Origin: an uncultured Bacteroidota bacterium | GTDB taxonomy: Bacteria; Bacteroidota; Bacteroidia; Flavobacteriales; Flavobacteriaceae | NCBI GenBank assembly: GCA_903837025.1 | Contig: CAILTC010000379.1 | Span: 1 to 16,083 of the forward strand | Length of the DNA stretch: 16,083 nt | Reading direction: 5' to 3' | Shown: positions 7,289 to 14,534 of the stretch, piece by piece | How the letters are laid out: each line of letters begins with the position of its first letter | How positions within the stretch are numbered: position 1 is the first letter of the stretch | Program-made: the position numbers and the translations under genes | The notes under the pieces: generated by a model | Database searches by the model: none | What the model was told of the DNA's origin: nothing | The model's input: only the letters and a program-made list of their open reading frames with translations

Positions 7289-7938
7289 ATAACCTTCACA
7301 AAAAGATTCGTTGCAGTTTTATTCGAAATTGTCAATTCTTTTGCATCTACCTTTATTTTAGTAGAGGAATCGAAAGTTTCCTTGGAAATAATCTCAATTT
7401 TTGAACCCAAAGCGATTTCCTGTTTGTCTAAATATTTCAAGAATTGAGACGAAGAATCTTTCACACCTACGCAAATTCCAGTTTGGTTTACCGCTAAATC
7501 CGAAAGCAATTGTTTATCGGTATTGGCAATTCTTCCTTGAGCATCGGGAATGGGATCTCCGTGGGGATCTTCGGTGGGATTTCCTAGAAAATCATCCAGT
7601 TTATTGATTAATTGTTCTGATTTTATATGTTCTAATTGTTCGGCGACATCATGCACCTCATCCCAAGAAAAGTCTAGTTTTTCGACCAAAAAAACTTCCC
7701 AAAGACGATGCTTTCTCACAATCATTTTGGCAGTTAATTTTCCGTTTTCGGTGAGAGAAACACCTTGGTATTTTTTATAATTGACCAAGTTTTTCTCCGC
7801 TAATTTCCGAAGCATATCCGTCACGGAAGAAGCCTTCGTTTCCATTTTTTCGGCAATGGCATTCGTGCTCACTTCGGTGTCTAAAACAGTCGTAAGATGA
7901 TAAATGGTTTTAAGATAATTTTCTTCTGAAAAAGTCAT
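7285..7938 (-). CDS. DtxR/MntR-family metal-dependent transcriptional repressor
   Basis: The protein has 217 residues from the ATG at 7938. A TTG 39 bases upstream would add an unconserved N-terminus. Domains in order: winged helix (residues 1-70, with TKASSVTDMLRKL as recognition helix and YQGVSLTENG as wing), dimerisation and metal domain (about 70-145, including the typical NPTEDPHGDPIP) and a C-terminal FeoA/SH3-like domain (about 150-217). Candidate metal ligands are H77, E81, H96, E100, E103 and H104. E100 replaces the Cys102 of DtxR, as in Mn-sensing MntR, while the N-terminal ligand position (Met10 in DtxR, Asp8 in MntR) is Asn7 here. It lies downstream of, and in the same direction as, the NRAMP gene and converges on feoAB, so it probably represses one or both with Mn(II) or Fe(II) as corepressor. 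Confidence 0.9.
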   Translation of the reverse strand: MTFSEENYLKTIYHLTTVLDTEVSTNAIAEKMETKASSVTDMLRKLAEKNLVNYKKYQGVSLTENGKLTAKMIVRKHRLWEVFLVEKLDFSWDEVHDVAEQLEHIKSEQLINKLDDFLGNPTEDPHGDPIPDAQGRIANTDKQLLSDLAVNQTGICVGVKDSSSQFLKYLDKQEIALGSKIEIISKETFDSSTKIKVDAKELTISNKTATNLFVKVI

Positions 7939-8021
7939 GGGATTTATGATTGAAGATTGCTTCGCCAGTTCGAGCAAAGCTCTCGGGTTACGATTTTAGA
8001 TTTCATATTTTGCAGTAAGTT

Positions 8022-9893
8022 CTAATTTTTCACAATAAACAGTGGAATTGAAATTTTGTGTCGCAATTTGTCTACCGTTGTTCCAAAAATTAAATCCTTA
8101 AAACCAGTGTGGCCATGCGTTCCCATCACCAAAACATCGAATTTTCCGTTGTTGATAATTTCTGGAATCACTCTGTTTGGCTTACCAAAACCCAATTTAG
8201 TTTTTACTTTATATCCTTTGTCCGAAAGCATTTCTTTGTATTGGTTCAATAATTTAGCATCAATCAAGGTTTCTTGATCTTCAATGTTTTTGCCATAAAG
8301 CATGGCTCCTACCGTTTCAACAACATGAATCAAAGTGTATTTTGCTTCTATTCCGCCCAATTCGAAAGCATGATTTATGGCAACTTCATCGGCAGAAGAA
8401 AAATCGACCGAAACGGCAATTCTCTTTTTATTATAGGTTCCAATTTTAGAAAATTGCAACTTCAAATTATGTGGCGAATGATTATGAATGTCTTGTTTTG
8501 CCTTGGTAATAAAAGGTTTCAAGATAATATAAAGTAACAAAATCAAAAATCCTATTGCCAGCGGAACGACCGTTAACCATAATATAATTGGATTTTCAGT
8601 AGTTTCAAGCCAAGATTTTATTTCGTCAAAAACCAGTTTAATATTCAATATAATAATAATGGTGGCAACGGACCAAGAAACAATTTGAGTGGTTTTACTT
8701 ATATGAAAACCTTTCATTTTCGTTTTATCACTCACAAAATGAATGAGTGGAATAATCGCAAACCCCAATTGCAAACTCAAAATAACTTGGCTCAAAATCA
8801 GTAGTTTCCCTGTGATTCCATCACCAAATATCGTGATGACAATTAGTGCCGGAACAATGGCAATTAATCGCGTTATAATCCTTCGCACCCAAGGCTGAAT
8901 TCTTAAATTCAAATAGCCTTCCATAACAATTTGCCCCGCTAATGTACCCGTTACGGTTGAGCTTTGCCCCGCAGCAATCAAAGCAACAGCAAACAAAATA
9001 GGCGCCCATTTGGTCCCCAACATGGGCTGCATAAATTTGTAGGCGTCTTGAATTTCGGCAACATGAAACATTCCGTTTCTGTAGAATGTGGCTGCCGCCA
9101 AAATCAAAATGGCAGCGTTTACAAAAAAGGCAAGATTCAAGGCAATGGTGCTATCAATCAAATTATATTTCAAGGCTTGCTTGATTCCGGCTGTAGTTCG
9201 TTCGAATTTTCGAGTTTGCACCAAAGAAGAATGCAGGTATAAATTATGCGGCATAACAGTGGCTCCGATTATTCCGATGGCAATATAAAGAGCCTCCGAA
9301 TTGGGCAATGAAGGAATTAAACCATAAATCACTTTTCCCATTTCGGGTTGGGCAAAAATCATTTCGAATATAAAAGAAACGCCAATGATCAAAACCAAAG
9401 CAATGATGAAAGCTTCCATTTTTCGGATCCCTTTATTGATTAAAAACAATAATAAAAATGTGTCCAAAACGGTAATCATCACCGCTTGAAGCAACGGAAT
9501 TCCAAAGAGTAAATTAATCCCAATCGCCATTCCTAATACTTCGGCAAGATCACAAGCAGCGATGGCTATTTCGGCAAGAATATAGAGAATATAATTGATG
9601 AATTTTGAATAGGTTTCGCGAGAAGCTTGTGCTAAATCGCGTTGGGTGACGATTCCTAATCGGGCGCTTAAACTTTGCAAAAGTAAGGCCATCAAATTAC
9701 TCATTAATAAAACCCAAAGTAAGGTGTAACCAAATTGACTTCCACCTGCAATATCTGTTGCCCAGTTTCCTGGATCCATATAACCAACACTAATAAGGTA
9801 CGCTGGTCCAAAAAAAGCAAGTATTTTTCGAAATCCTGTTTTCTTGTTTTGCGTGGAAACTGATTGATGGACTTCCTCTAATGATTTATTCAT
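8022..9893 (-). CDS. mntH: NRAMP divalent metal (Mn/Fe) transporter with C-terminal Usp domain
   Basis: The protein has 623 residues from the ATG at 9893. A TTG 21 bases upstream is in frame but forms part of the promoter's -7 element. Residues about 24-455 are an NRAMP transporter with 11-12 helices. Helix 1 carries DPGNWATDI (D40 to N43) and helix 6 carries MPHNLYLHSS, the residues that coordinate Mn(II) or Fe(II), so the metal site looks intact. After a final hydrophobic segment and linker, residues about 488-623 form a universal stress protein domain, opening KRIAVSVDFSS and ending with GTHGHTGFKDLIFGT, the G2xG9xG(T) ATP-binding pattern. Plain MntH is about 400-440 residues, so this is a true fusion. 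The Usp part may sense ATP or modulate transport; this is inferred. The dtxR-type gene follows 84 bp downstream without an obvious terminator. Confidence 0.92.
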   Translation of the reverse strand: MNKSLEEVHQSVSTQNKKTGFRKILAFFGPAYLISVGYMDPGNWATDIAGGSQFGYTLLWVLLMSNLMALLLQSLSARLGIVTQRDLAQASRETYSKFINYILYILAEIAIAACDLAEVLGMAIGINLLFGIPLLQAVMITVLDTFLLLFLINKGIRKMEAFIIALVLIIGVSFIFEMIFAQPEMGKVIYGLIPSLPNSEALYIAIGIIGATVMPHNLYLHSSLVQTRKFERTTAGIKQALKYNLIDSTIALNLAFFVNAAILILAAATFYRNGMFHVAEIQDAYKFMQPMLGTKWAPILFAVALIAAGQSSTVTGTLAGQIVMEGYLNLRIQPWVRRIITRLIAIVPALIVITIFGDGITGKLLILSQVILSLQLGFAIIPLIHFVSDKTKMKGFHISKTTQIVSWSVATIIIILNIKLVFDEIKSWLETTENPIILWLTVVPLAIGFLILLLYIILKPFITKAKQDIHNHSPHNLKLQFSKIGTYNKKRIAVSVDFSSADEVAINHAFELGGIEAKYTLIHVVETVGAMLYGKNIEDQETLIDAKLLNQYKEMLSDKGYKVKTKLGFGKPNRVIPEIINNGKFDVLVMGTHGHTGFKDLIFGTTVDKLRHKISIPLFIVKN

Positions 9894-9911
9894 AAAGCAT
9901 TTATTTGGAGC

Positions 9912-9919
9912 CAAATATA
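9912..9919 (-). promoter_or_regulatory. -7 promoter element for the NRAMP-Usp gene
   Basis: On the minus strand this reads TATATTTG, matching TAnnTTTG, 18 bases before the ATG at 9893. It contains the TTG that a simple ORF call would take as the start. Confidence 0.55.
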
Positions 9920-9947
9920 CTTATTTTTTTATTAATGAAATATTTTT

Positions 9948-9958
9948 TTTAGACTAAA
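9948..9958. promoter_or_regulatory. Candidate DtxR/MntR operator, TTTAG-A-CTAAA
   Basis: An exact 11-base palindrome, TTTAGACTAAA, lies 28 bases upstream of the NRAMP -7 element, near the expected -33 region or just beyond it. It resembles the TTAGSCTAA core of the DtxR box consensus. A second CTAAA follows directly at 9959-9963. The setting is AT-rich, so chance cannot be excluded. The rest of the 9915-10192 gap holds the promoter of the next gene and otherwise no recognisable element. Confidence 0.4.
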
Positions 9959-10096
9959 CTAAATTAATTATTAATAAGATATTCCCCTAGAATTACTCCG
10001 AAATTAGAAAGTTTAAAATAAACAAAATCCTTATAATTTGTTAGTTGTTAAAAACTTATAAAACTATTACGTTGTAGTCAATTGGTTTTTTTTCAA

Positions 10097-10130
10097 TTGA
10101 TTTATTTATTAAAAAAAAGCGTTAGGTTTG
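10097..10130 (+). promoter_or_regulatory. Promoter for the T9SS cargo protein
   Basis: TTG at 10097-10099 and TAGGTTTG at 10123-10130 are separated by 23 bases, within the range given for Flavobacterium promoters (TTG-N17-23-TAnnTTTG). The ATG at 10193 follows 62 bases later. This supports that ATG over the in-frame TTG at 10082, which would lie upstream of the promoter. Confidence 0.5.
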
Positions 10131-10192
10131 AAATCCCAAATTCTCTGTTACAAACCCACACCGAAATATATTTAAGTGTCAAATCATTGAGA

Positions 10193-13100
10193 ATGACAAA
10201 AAAAAGACTCTTTTTACAATACAAATTCATCACACTGCTTTTTTTCCTGATAAGCATGGGTAGTTATGGGCAAATTTGGCTGAATAACATTACAACCGGA
10301 CAACCTATTAATTCCTTTTATTTAGGAGACAAACTCTCTTCGGGTACTTATTATCAATTCGAAATAGGTCAAGCATCATGGAATGCTTCTGATGCAGGAA
10401 TTGGTCAAAATTCTGATGCGAATACTGGTTGGAATTGGGCTACTGCTAGTTGGTATGCTGATGGAGCTGGTAGTAATAAACAAGTTCAAAGAGATTTTAG
10501 TAATTTTCAATTCACCGCACAAGGAACATGGTATATAACAGGTCGAGCAAAAGCAAATTCTGGAGATTCTTGGACATATTCTGACCAAACATGGAATAAT
10601 AATAGTGTTTTTTCAATATCAACTTCTGCATATTATACCGTAAATGCATTAAACACACCAACGGCTCAAACCGCCACCATGGCATCTGCAAATTCAATCC
10701 ATTTAGCTTGGAATAAAAGTGCACAAAATAATGATGTTTTGGTCATCCGTTCCACTACGAATTCTTTTACGGTGCCTACAAATGGAACCTCTTATGTTGC
10801 AACAAATACCATTGGTACTGGGACAGTTGTTTATAAAGGCAACAGCACTAGTGGCTTTACAGATACGAGCTTAACTCCAAATACAACCTATTATTACGCT
10901 TTTTATTCCGAAAACTATACTTATTATTCAACAGCCGTGACTGCCTCGGCAACGACACTTGCAACTATTAGTGGCTATACGGCATCAAGTGGCACGTACA
11001 CAGGATCAAGTATTCTTATTAATGGTTCTGGTTTTACTGGTACTTCGGCAGTTTTAATTGGTGGAATAAATGCTACTTCTTTTGTTGTTAACTCTAACAC
11101 TCAAATTTCTGCAGTTATTGGTCAGAATGCGAGTGGAAATACAATTACCGTTACCAACAATTCGCAAAACGCCACTTATTCCCCTTTTACCTATCAGGGT
11201 TATATAACTACTGGAACGAATTGGAATACTGGTTCAAATTGGTTGGGCGGTAGTGTTCCGCCTTCAGCAGCTTCAGTAACAATTAACACTGCTTTTCAGG
11301 ATGATATTTCTGCTAATGTAGGAACATTAACCATTAATGATGGAATCACTTTACAACTTACGACAGGAACAAATCTAACAGTAAGTTCAAACAATGGATT
11401 AACGCTGGGTTCTGGTAGCGGTACAAGCACTATCGATTTAAAAGGACAAACTTTAACCCTTTCGGGAGGAGGAAATTTGAGTCTAAATGGTAGTAGCCGA
11501 TATATAACAAGTTCGGTTGCTGGCGGGGTTCTAAAAATTACTGGTGCGACAATGGTTTCTAATGGAGGAGCATTAACATTGGACACAAATACAAAAGTTG
11601 ATTTGCAAAACGGATTAGACTGCGGTTCTGGTCACTTTGTAACGATTAATGGAACATTACAAATCAACGGAGGAGGCTACTGTACGGGACATTCCCCGAT
11701 ATATGGAAGCAGTTCACTTTTACAATATAATGCCGCGAGTAATCCTTACAATCGTCAATTGGAATGGACATCAAATACAGCGACGATAGGTACGACTCCC
11801 GGTTATCCTAACAATGTTCAAGTTTCAAACAATACAACCCTGAATTATGTTAATTCTGGAAATCTTAGCCCAATTGGAATTGCCGGAAATATAACTATTG
11901 ATTCGGGTTGCTCTTTACATATGAATTATGGAAGTACAACTTGTGGAGGCGCATTAACAATTGCTAACAATTTTACTTCGGCTGGAACAATGTCTTTGGG
12001 ATTTTCTGTTGGGGATGACTTAAAAATAGGAGGAAATTTTTCTAACACAGGCACCTTCAACTGTAACAGCCGTTTGGTATTATTTAATAGTACTACAACG
12101 GGAAAGACGATTTCAGGAACAATTACTGGGACTAGCAAAATAGATTATCTCACCTTCAACGGTGTTGGGGGTTCTTGGTCTATCGCTAATGATTTAGAAA
12201 TTTCGAGCGCACTCGCCGTTACTAATGGAAGCGTTGATGTAAATAGTTCTTTGACAACGACGGTAGGAGGCGCCGTTACAGTAACTGCCCCAGGAACATT
12301 AACTTTTGAAGACCAATCTAGCTTATTGCAAACTACATTTACAGGAACTAATTCCGGAAACATTACCTACAAACGAACAACTCCCGCAATTTTTAACACG
12401 GATTATACCTATTGGTCTTCACCGGTGTCAGGATATACTTTAGGCGGCGTTTCGCCTAATACACTCCCTGGAATGTTTTATTCTTTTAGTGCAACATCTA
12501 CACCAGCAAATTGGAAACAGGAATCCTCAGCAACTACAATGGTTGCAGGTGTCGGGTATATTATTCGGGGCCCTGAATATACCGGAACACCACCACTAAA
12601 CCCCATTCCATTTTCTACATCTTTTATTGGAGTCCCGAATAACGGAACTATAACTACCCCTATAACTTCTAGCGGCGATCCAACCGGAACCTCAAATCTT
12701 ATAGGAAATCCATATCCATCGGCAATAAGTGCAGATTTATTTTTGGTCGCTAATTCAGGTGCAATAGATGGAACACTCTATTTCTGGACCCACAACACAC
12801 AAATTCAGTTGGCTACAGGAATCACAAACGGAACAGCAGGATCAGGACTTTATGCCTATACATCAGATGATTATGCTTCTTATAATCTTTTGGGCGGTGT
12901 TGCAACAGCATTGGCGGCTCCTAGCGCAACAAATATAAATGCCATAAACACGAATATCCCTTCTGGTAAAATTGCAGCTGGACAAGGGTTCTTTACCACT
13001 AGCTTTGCTACTTCCGTGGCCGGAACAACTAATGCCTCATTTACTAATGCTATGCGTGTTACTGGAAATAATTCTCAGTTTTTCAAATTAGCCAATACTA

Positions 13101-13798
13101 AAGATAAAACAGCTATTTCTATCGAAAAAGATAGAATTTGGTTGAATTTGACCAATAGTCAGGGAGCTTTCAAACAAACCTTGGTGGGTTATATGACCGG
13201 GGCGACAAACGGTTATGACCCTTCTTTTGATGGTGAAAGTTTGGACGGAAATCAATTCATCGATTTTTATAGCATAAACCAAGACAAAAAGCTTACAATA
13301 CAAGGTCGAGCTGTTCCATTCAACGAAAATGACGTTGTCCCTCTTGGATTTAGCACAACAATAGATGGGACATTGACCATAAACATTGGCCAAATTGATG
13401 GTTTATTGACAGATCAAACCGTATATATTGAAGACAAAATAACCAATACCTTTTTTGATTTAAAAAGCGGAAGCTATACATTTACCACAACTTCAGGTAC
13501 ATTCAACGACCGTTTCGCATTGCATTATACCGACAAAAACTTGGGTATAAATACAGTGGTTCAAAAAACGGATGAAGTGCTTATCTCCTCTTCTGAAAAT
13601 CAAATTAAAATTAATTCAACAAATGAGACTATTTCCTCAATAACAGTTTATGATATTACAGGAAAGAAAATTTTATTCAAAGAGAACATCAATAAAACCG
13701 ATATAACTTTAGATAAACTAAGCCGACAAAACAATGTGATTCTTGTAAAAGTCATATTAGCAAATGATCAACAAAGTACACATAAAGTAATTTTCTAG
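10193..13798 (+). CDS. Large secreted modular protein with T9SS type A sorting domain
   Basis: A 1201-residue exported protein. The ATG at 10193 gives a clean signal peptide (MTKKRLFLQYKF, a hydrophobic core, then SMGSYGQ near residue 23). Modules in order: an N-terminal aromatic-rich region with WNWATASWYADGAG (about 24-150); a fibronectin III-like domain (about 155-255, SIHLAWNKS to TYYYAFYSE); an IPT/TIG-like domain (about 255-338); a long Asn/Thr/Gly/Ser-rich beta-repeat region beginning TNWNTGSNWLGGSVPP (about 340-730), probably a beta-helix; a module opening YWSSPVSGY near 740 and including NLIGNPYPSAIS near 835; and a type A sorting tail (about 1121-1201, ITVYDITGKKI, ending HKVIF). 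The tail directs outer-membrane export and surface attachment by the T9SS. No catalytic motif is recognised, so an adhesin or polymer-binding role is only inferred. Confidence 0.9.
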   Translation: MTKKRLFLQYKFITLLFFLISMGSYGQIWLNNITTGQPINSFYLGDKLSSGTYYQFEIGQASWNASDAGIGQNSDANTGWNWATASWYADGAGSNKQVQRDFSNFQFTAQGTWYITGRAKANSGDSWTYSDQTWNNNSVFSISTSAYYTVNALNTPTAQTATMASANSIHLAWNKSAQNNDVLVIRSTTNSFTVPTNGTSYVATNTIGTGTVVYKGNSTSGFTDTSLTPNTTYYYAFYSENYTYYSTAVTASATTLATISGYTASSGTYTGSSILINGSGFTGTSAVLIGGINATSFVVNSNTQISAVIGQNASGNTITVTNNSQNATYSPFTYQGYITTGTNWNTGSNWLGGSVPPSAASVTINTAFQDDISANVGTLTINDGITLQLTTGTNLTVSSNNGLTLGSGSGTSTIDLKGQTLTLSGGGNLSLNGSSRYITSSVAGGVLKITGATMVSNGGALTLDTNTKVDLQNGLDCGSGHFVTINGTLQINGGGYCTGHSPIYGSSSLLQYNAASNPYNRQLEWTSNTATIGTTPGYPNNVQVSNNTTLNYVNSGNLSPIGIAGNITIDSGCSLHMNYGSTTCGGALTIANNFTSAGTMSLGFSVGDDLKIGGNFSNTGTFNCNSRLVLFNSTTTGKTISGTITGTSKIDYLTFNGVGGSWSIANDLEISSALAVTNGSVDVNSSLTTTVGGAVTVTAPGTLTFEDQSSLLQTTFTGTNSGNITYKRTTPAIFNTDYTYWSSPVSGYTLGGVSPNTLPGMFYSFSATSTPANWKQESSATTMVAGVGYIIRGPEYTGTPPLNPIPFSTSFIGVPNNGTITTPITSSGDPTGTSNLIGNPYPSAISADLFLVANSGAIDGTLYFWTHNTQIQLATGITNGTAGSGLYAYTSDDYASYNLLGGVATALAAPSATNINAINTNIPSGKIAAGQGFFTTSFATSVAGTTNASFTNAMRVTGNNSQFFKLANTKDKTAISIEKDRIWLNLTNSQGAFKQTLVGYMTGATNGYDPSFDGESLDGNQFIDFYSINQDKKLTIQGRAVPFNENDVVPLGFSTTIDGTLTINIGQIDGLLTDQTVYIEDKITNTFFDLKSGSYTFTTTSGTFNDRFALHYTDKNLGINTVVQKTDEVLISSSENQIKINSTNETISSITVYDITGKKILFKENINKTDITLDKLSRQNNVILVKVILANDQQSTHKVIF

Positions 13799-13865
13799 TG
13801 TGTAATTCTATTAAACTATAACAAATCTTTATCAATCTTACTCCTTTCGAAAGACATAAACTTTG

Positions 13866-13873
13866 TAACTTTG
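13866..13873 (+). promoter_or_regulatory. -7 promoter element for the bacilliredoxin gene
   Basis: TAACTTTG matches TAnnTTTG, 43 bases before the ATG at 13917. No TTG is found at the usual -33 distance. No terminator hairpin is evident between the preceding stop (13798) and this element. Confidence 0.5.
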
Positions 13874-13916
13874 CAAATCTCAAATAAAGAGTAAAGTAAT
13901 CTTTAAATAAAATATT

Positions 13917-14327
13917 ATGTATCCAGAAGAAATGGTAAAACCAATGCAAGCCGACTTAACGTCTGCAGGTTTTCAAGAATTACATACAAGAGACGCTGTA
14001 GAAAATGCAATGAAAGCTCAAGGAACAACTCTTGTTGTAATCAATTCTGTTTGTGGTTGTGCTGCAAGAAACGCACGTCCGGGAGCAAAAATGAGTATCG
14101 ACAACGCTAAAAAACCAGATCATTTAGTGACTGTTTTTGCAGGTGTTGATAAAGAAGCTGTAACGGCAGCAAGAGAATTTATGTTTCCTTTTCCTCCGTC
14201 TTCTCCATGTATCGCCTTATTCAAAGACGGCGAATTAGTTCACATGTTAGAGCGTCACCACATTGAAGGTCGCCCAGCAGAACTGATTGCTGAAAACTTG
14301 AAAGATGCTTTCAACGAGTATTGTTAA
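13917..14327 (+). CDS. BrxA/BrxB-family bacilliredoxin (YphP/YqiW type)
   Basis: A 136-residue cytosolic protein with the thioredoxin-like fold of the former DUF1094 family. It starts MYPEEMVKPMQADL, standard for the family, and has the signature CGC active site in NSVCGCAARNARPG (C46 and C48). Other conserved features are the FPPSSPCIALFKDGELVHMLERHHIEGR segment (an internal Cys and the His pair) and a final Cys136. In Firmicutes these proteins remove bacillithiol from oxidised proteins. Flavobacteria carry homologues widely, so a thiol-repair role with bacillithiol or a related thiol is likely but not shown here. It is a single-gene unit bounded by a promoter-like element and an intrinsic terminator. 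Length is normal. Confidence 0.93.
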   Translation: MYPEEMVKPMQADLTSAGFQELHTRDAVENAMKAQGTTLVVINSVCGCAARNARPGAKMSIDNAKKPDHLVTVFAGVDKEAVTAAREFMFPFPPSSPCIALFKDGELVHMLERHHIEGRPAELIAENLKDAFNEYC

Positions 14328-14347
14328 TTCAACAATAAAAACAAATT

Positions 14348-14373
14348 AAAACCACGTTCATCGTGGTTTTTTT
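14348..14373 (+). terminator. Intrinsic terminator after the bacilliredoxin gene
   Basis: A perfect 9-bp stem, AAAACCACG (14348-14356) and CGTGGTTTT (14362-14370), with loop TTCAT, continues into a run of seven T. It starts 20 bases after the stop codon. Confidence 0.88.
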
Positions 14374-14378
14374 ATTTG

Positions 14379-14447
14379 GAGCTACTTCCAGCTGTCATTC
14401 CAATCCACGCCCAAAAGCGTGGGATTTTCCCCTCCATCTGGGCTAAA
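14379..14447. repeat. Structured intergenic element with nested hairpins
   Basis: The inner stem pairs AATCCACGC (14402-14410) with GCGTGGGATT (14417-14426), leaving one bulged G and loop CCAAAA. An outer stem pairs CCAGCTG (14388-14394) with CATCTGG (14435-14441) with one mismatch. The layout (GAGCTACTTCCAGCT, a central hairpin flanked by CAATC and GGATT, then ATCTGGGCTA) resembles, from memory, a dispersed element common between genes in Flavobacterium. It follows the bacilliredoxin terminator, so it is probably not needed for termination. No coding signal is seen in the 14328-14534 gap. Confidence 0.6.
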
Positions 14448-14469
14448 AATCTTTAGACCAAACCCCAAC

Positions 14470-14500
14470 TTGCAAACACTAAACCTTTTCTTTACTTTTG
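14470..14500 (+). promoter_or_regulatory. Promoter for trhO
   Basis: TTG at 14470-14472 and TACTTTTG at 14493-14500 are separated by 20 bases, the best match in the window to the Bacteroidota TTG-N-TAnnTTTG arrangement. The ATG lies 34 bases downstream. Confidence 0.65.
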
Positions 14501-14534
14501 CAAAAATATTTTTCTCAACTTAACTGTTTATAGC

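Noticed and set aside
7939..7977. TTG start at 7977 for the DtxR-type gene
   Set aside because: It adds 13 unconserved residues before MTFSEENYLKTIY, which is where family members begin, and it lies in the GC-richer hairpin patch.
10082..10192. Extension of the T9SS protein to the TTG at 10082
   Set aside because: The extra 37 residues put a non-signal sequence ahead of an excellent signal peptide, and the region holds the TTG/TAGGTTTG promoter. The ATG at 10193 is preferred.
11296..12363. Minus-strand Pro/Val-rich ORFs opposite the T9SS protein
   Set aside because: Their composition is simply the reverse complement of Gly/Thr/Asn-rich repeats; no start signals or domains are seen.
14402..14426. 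Inner hairpin near 14410 as a second terminator
   Set aside because: It is followed by TTTTCCCC rather than a T-run, and a strong terminator already lies at 14348-14373.
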